This document shows, in pieces, positions 60,801-64,000 of a stretch of 64,000 nt of DNA. This DNA comes from Ananas comosus (lineage: Eukaryota > Streptophyta > Magnoliopsida > Poales > Bromeliaceae), in contig NC_033628.1 in the NCBI RefSeq assembly GCF_001540865.1, forward strand, positions 11,567,249-11,631,248. The letters run 5' to 3'. Each line of letters begins with the position of its first letter. Position 1 is the first letter of the stretch. The position numbers and the translations under genes are program-made. The notes beneath the pieces were generated by a model that worked only from the letters and a program-made list of their open reading frames with translations, did no database searches and was not told the origin of the DNA.

Positions 60801-62709
60801 TGTTGGTTGCTGGTCATGAAACAACTGGCTCTGTATTAACATGGACACTCTATCTTTTAAGTAAGGTACTCTATCAAGAACATTGGATTGGTGGTAATAA
60901 AACAAAAACTAATCTAATACTGATAAAAGTATTAGCAAGTTGTATTATAAATTTATAATAGAGAGACATAATTTTGTTGAGGGAACATACAGAACGATTT
61001 AAAAGGCATGCAATTTTGGTCCTAATCAATCCTTTCGTTTATCATTTTACATGCATTGCTTATCTATTGATGGCTTTACCGTGCTGAAGAATCCAGCAGC
61101 TTTAACAAGAGTCCAAGAGGAGGTTGACAATGTGCTCCAAGATAGACTTCCTAGATATGAAGATGTCAAAGAGCTGAAGTACTTAATGCGCTGCATAAAT
61201 GAATCAATGCGCCTTTACCCACATCCTCCAGTATGTTTCATATACTTCTTAGATGTACAAGGTCATATTATTGGCATCATATTGCTGTTCTGTTTTAGGT
61301 GTTAATAAGGCGAGCTCAGGTTGCTGATGTGCTTCCTGGAGACTATAAGGTCAATGCTGGTCAAGATATAATGATCTCTGTGTACAATATACACCGCTCA
61401 CCTCAGGTACTTGCTTTATCCCACTATTGCGTGAAGTTTCTTGTAACTGGGCTGATAGAATCTTCCACTTTTTACTCTAAAGAGTTTATCATGTTGGGTC
61501 GTATATTCATATATCTGTTATGGATTCACAGTTAAACTGTTAGTTTATACAAAAGTTATGTTAGTCATTTCACTTTATCTGAAATCTGGCGTAGATTTTT
61601 TTCCTTTTTTTTTTTTCTTCTCATTCTAAAACTTAGATGTTTCACCTTAAACCACTGAATATTAATAATTTATTATATACTTAATTAATAAGAGTGAGTA
61701 GCTTTTTCCATCTTATTAGAATCTCTGTTGATTTTTGCAAGGTCTGGGATAGAGCAGAAGAATTTGTTCCTGAAAGGTTTGACTTAGAAGGACCAGTTCC
61801 AAACGAGACCAACACAGATTTCAGGTTTGTTATCGAGTTTCTTGTAGTGTTGTCCAGGTGTCATAGTAAAGGAGTTTCTTACAACTACCTAGTAAGATCA
61901 CAGCTTTTTGTGATTCCACAATCATAGTTTCTGGCCAAAAAGTCAGCTTGTTCAGTAGATATTATTGTCCATATGCTTAGTCTTAGCTTATTACGTCTGC
62001 CGTTTTCTGACCTGTCATAGGTTTTGTTTAGATTTATTCCTTTCAGTGGAGGACCTCGTAAATGTGTGGGGGACCAGTTTGCTTTGCTAGAAGCAATTGT
62101 AGCACTGGCAGTTTTCCTGCAGAATATGGATTTTGAACTGGTCGCTGATCAAAAGATCAACATGACAACTGGGGCTACAATTCATACCACTGATGTAAGT
62201 GGGCTGTTTGCATCATTTTGTATTTCTTTCATATTTAATACTGCTAGGCTGCAAATCTATAGCAAATTGACTGGAAATTATTATACTGTGGAACAATTTA
62301 TACGCGAACCACTTTGGGTACAGGAACAATTTATCTATTTAACTGACAAGGGTGGCCACTTGCCTTTTATGTGAATATACTAGTACATTGTTAAAAGCAA
62401 ATCTTTACTTTCCTAATTCCTACTGACTGCAAAGCTCAAGTTCTCAATTTCACAATTTTTGAACCAGACTTTAAAGCTGAAGATGTCAATTAAGTTATTC
62501 TAGATTCGAGTTTTCATTTTCCTCTTGATTTGAGGCATATGAGTTTTTATTGGGCCAAACTCAAATATTTGAAGCTTAACGCCTAGTTATTTTGAAGTAA
62601 TCATTGAAGCTTGCCTCTATCCGTGATTACCCTTTTCTTTGCGCAGGGCTTGTTTATGAGATTAAGTCCACGGAAAGTTCGGCATGGGCATGCTTTAGCA
62701 TTCAGGTAA
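57833..62709 (+). CDS. LUT1: Carotenoid epsilon-ring hydroxylase LUT1 (cytochrome P450 CYP97C)
   Basis: Chloroplast P450 that hydroxylates the epsilon ring of zeinoxanthin/alpha-carotene to make lutein. Nine exons total 557 aa in frame: 57833-58351, 59106-59402, 60043-60240, 60764-60865, 61090-61230, 61299-61406, 61742-61824, 62032-62194, 62647-62709. A Ser/Pro/Arg transit peptide (1 to ~40) leads into a run of about 18 Gly. Hallmarks follow: [20 protein letters not shown], the I-helix [12 protein letters not shown] (ExxR), PERF, and the haem loop [12 protein letters not shown] with Cys ligand. The CYP97C rather than A/B assignment rests on the overall remembered match, such as FNYNFDSLT and [10 protein letters not shown]. 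Intron 2 uses a GC donor. The TAA stop overlaps a donor-like CAGGTAATA. Confidence 0.93.
59403..60042 (+). other. GC-AG intron in LUT1 (intron 2)
   Basis: Exon 2 ends ...TAT TGG AAG and exon 3 begins ATT GAC TTT, giving the conserved YWKID. Keeping this phase needs a donor at GCAGGT; the GT four bases downstream would bring in TGA. The acceptor is TTTAGCAG. Confidence 0.72.
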
Positions 62710-64000
62710 TATCTCTTTCATCACTAATGCTTCATTTGTATTTACGCATGCAGAAAGACACTGATTAAATACAAAATGGTGTTTTATTCAGTGAGCGGAA
62801 TAATAGAATATCTGCCAATTTTTAAGCAATTGAATCGAGAATTGATTTAATTATGCCATCATGCCATCAAGCCATCAAGCCATCAAGGGGAGCTCAGATA
62901 ATTAAATTCCCATTACTGCAAGAGTTCAGGGGTAAGAAAAGTCGCGCCATCACGGGCAATAAGATATGCTCGGAGAAACATATTCTTTTTTTTCCTTGTG
63001 AGGAGCATCTTTCTTATCTCAATTTGCTGATACGGCACTGATCAACTTCTATATTCCATATTTGATGATTGATGAATTATTTCCTCTTCTTCAGTGAATC
63101 AAGTTAATTGGATTAAAGCACAGTAAGATACAAAATAAAAAAGGGCATAGAAGTATGCTAAGTGGTTGGTGTGAAGTTCTAAGAATAGTTACTGAGGAAA
63201 CTGATGGTTCAAGTATCATTATAAGAAATTTTCAGCTAGTCTCCTTAGCTGTATTGGGTGATATAAATGGATTGAAACTTTAGAATTTATATACAAATTA
63301 TACTATTCCAGCTACTTATGCTTGAAAAGGTCAAAAAAGGGTGGCATATATCTAATATTTCCTATAATTTCTTATCATAGCATATTTCTGTTATTTTTCA
63401 ATTATTTTTTAGTGCCTTTTCAACTGAAAAAGTCGGTCATTGGGATTCCCATATACTTTAATTTTTTTCTTTCATTTTTCTGCTTTATTCCTTTGAATTT
63501 GCCTATATGGATGCTTGAGCACTCTCTATATGTTTGCGCAGCATGCGTGACTCCTGGTATTTATCTTTAAATACAGCTTATGCTCTTCCTTTATATTAGT
63601 GATCCTGCAAAGTTTACATTCATAATCTTAGTGATTGTTACTATAATAATGTACATCTGCGAATGCAACCTCTTTTACGGATGCATGCACACGCATGTAA
63701 AAACACATGAATTTGTTGGTATAAATCACCTCAAATTTGCTGAACCTTAATAGTTTGAAGGTCTCTTTTTAGATGAAAGAAAATAAAAAAAATTCATAAA
63801 GCGAGCATGATCTCCAAACGGGTAATTACATGCCCATGCAAATGCCTACAAATTCGTCCCTCGAGTGCTGGACCAGTGCGTGGGTGCCTACAAAAAATGG
63901 GACCAACGCAGGTGTGGTACGAAACTAGTACTTGCACCAAGTGTATCTGGACAGTTCGTGCAACACACTGGATGCTCTATAATAGTTTAACGATAGGTGT
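62710..64000. other. 3' flank of LUT1, no further gene seen
   Basis: AT-rich DNA with the LUT1 3' UTR at the left. A short run of GCCATCAA units lies at 62856-62887. Open frames at 62853-63041 and 63322-63570 have no recognisable content. No start of a next gene is evident before the window ends. Confidence 0.5.

Overview
This is nuclear DNA from a flowering plant. Genes are split into many short exons joined at GT-AG (occasionally GC-AG) introns, introns and spacers are AT-rich, and several first exons are strongly GC-rich with low-complexity Ser/Pro/Gly/His N-termini. That exon style, and proteins that resemble cereal homologues as I remember them, suggest a monocot, probably a commelinid. 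The species cannot be read from the sequence.

Nine protein-coding genes are supported. Left to right: an RFWD3-like RING/WD40 ubiquitin ligase (minus, 943-6221); the mitochondrial haem chaperone CcmE (plus, ~7772-8466); an IRX7/FRA8-type GT47 glucuronoxylan glycosyltransferase (plus, 13396-14895); the chloroplast phosphoglucan phosphatase SEX4/DSP4 (plus, 18148-25072); a secreted Pollen Ole e 1 domain protein (plus, 27332-27954); a large GT4-like membrane glycosyltransferase of the At5g04480/At4g01210 type (plus, 29440-40109); syndetin/VPS50 of the EARP complex (plus, 41743-54888); a SIAMESE-related CDK inhibitor (minus, 55817-56140); and the carotenoid epsilon-ring hydroxylase LUT1/CYP97C (plus, 57833-62709). 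I reassembled exon structures by following splice sites and reading phase. The RFWD3, Ole e 1, GT4, syndetin and LUT1 models close exactly in frame. The genes are functionally unrelated neighbours, not a pathway cluster.

The accessory content is in spacers and introns: two non-autonomous hAT-type elements (16485-17120 with a perfect 8-bp target duplication; 37697-38480 inside the GT4 gene), a tRNA-derived SINE family in two copies (17502-17664 with a perfect 14-bp duplication; 6984-7134), an inverted-repeat MITE built of short direct repeats (25145-25701), and an internally deleted Copia retrotransposon (34036-34726) in a GT4 intron. There are also several small tandem duplications and microsatellites.

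The most notable anomaly is that three adjacent genes (CcmE, IRX7-like, SEX4) each show a one-base reading-frame conflict near the 5' end, each next to a short C or G run. This could reflect assembly errors, real indels or unusual gene structure. I found no clearly new multi-gene system, no CRISPR array and no functional tRNA or rRNA gene.
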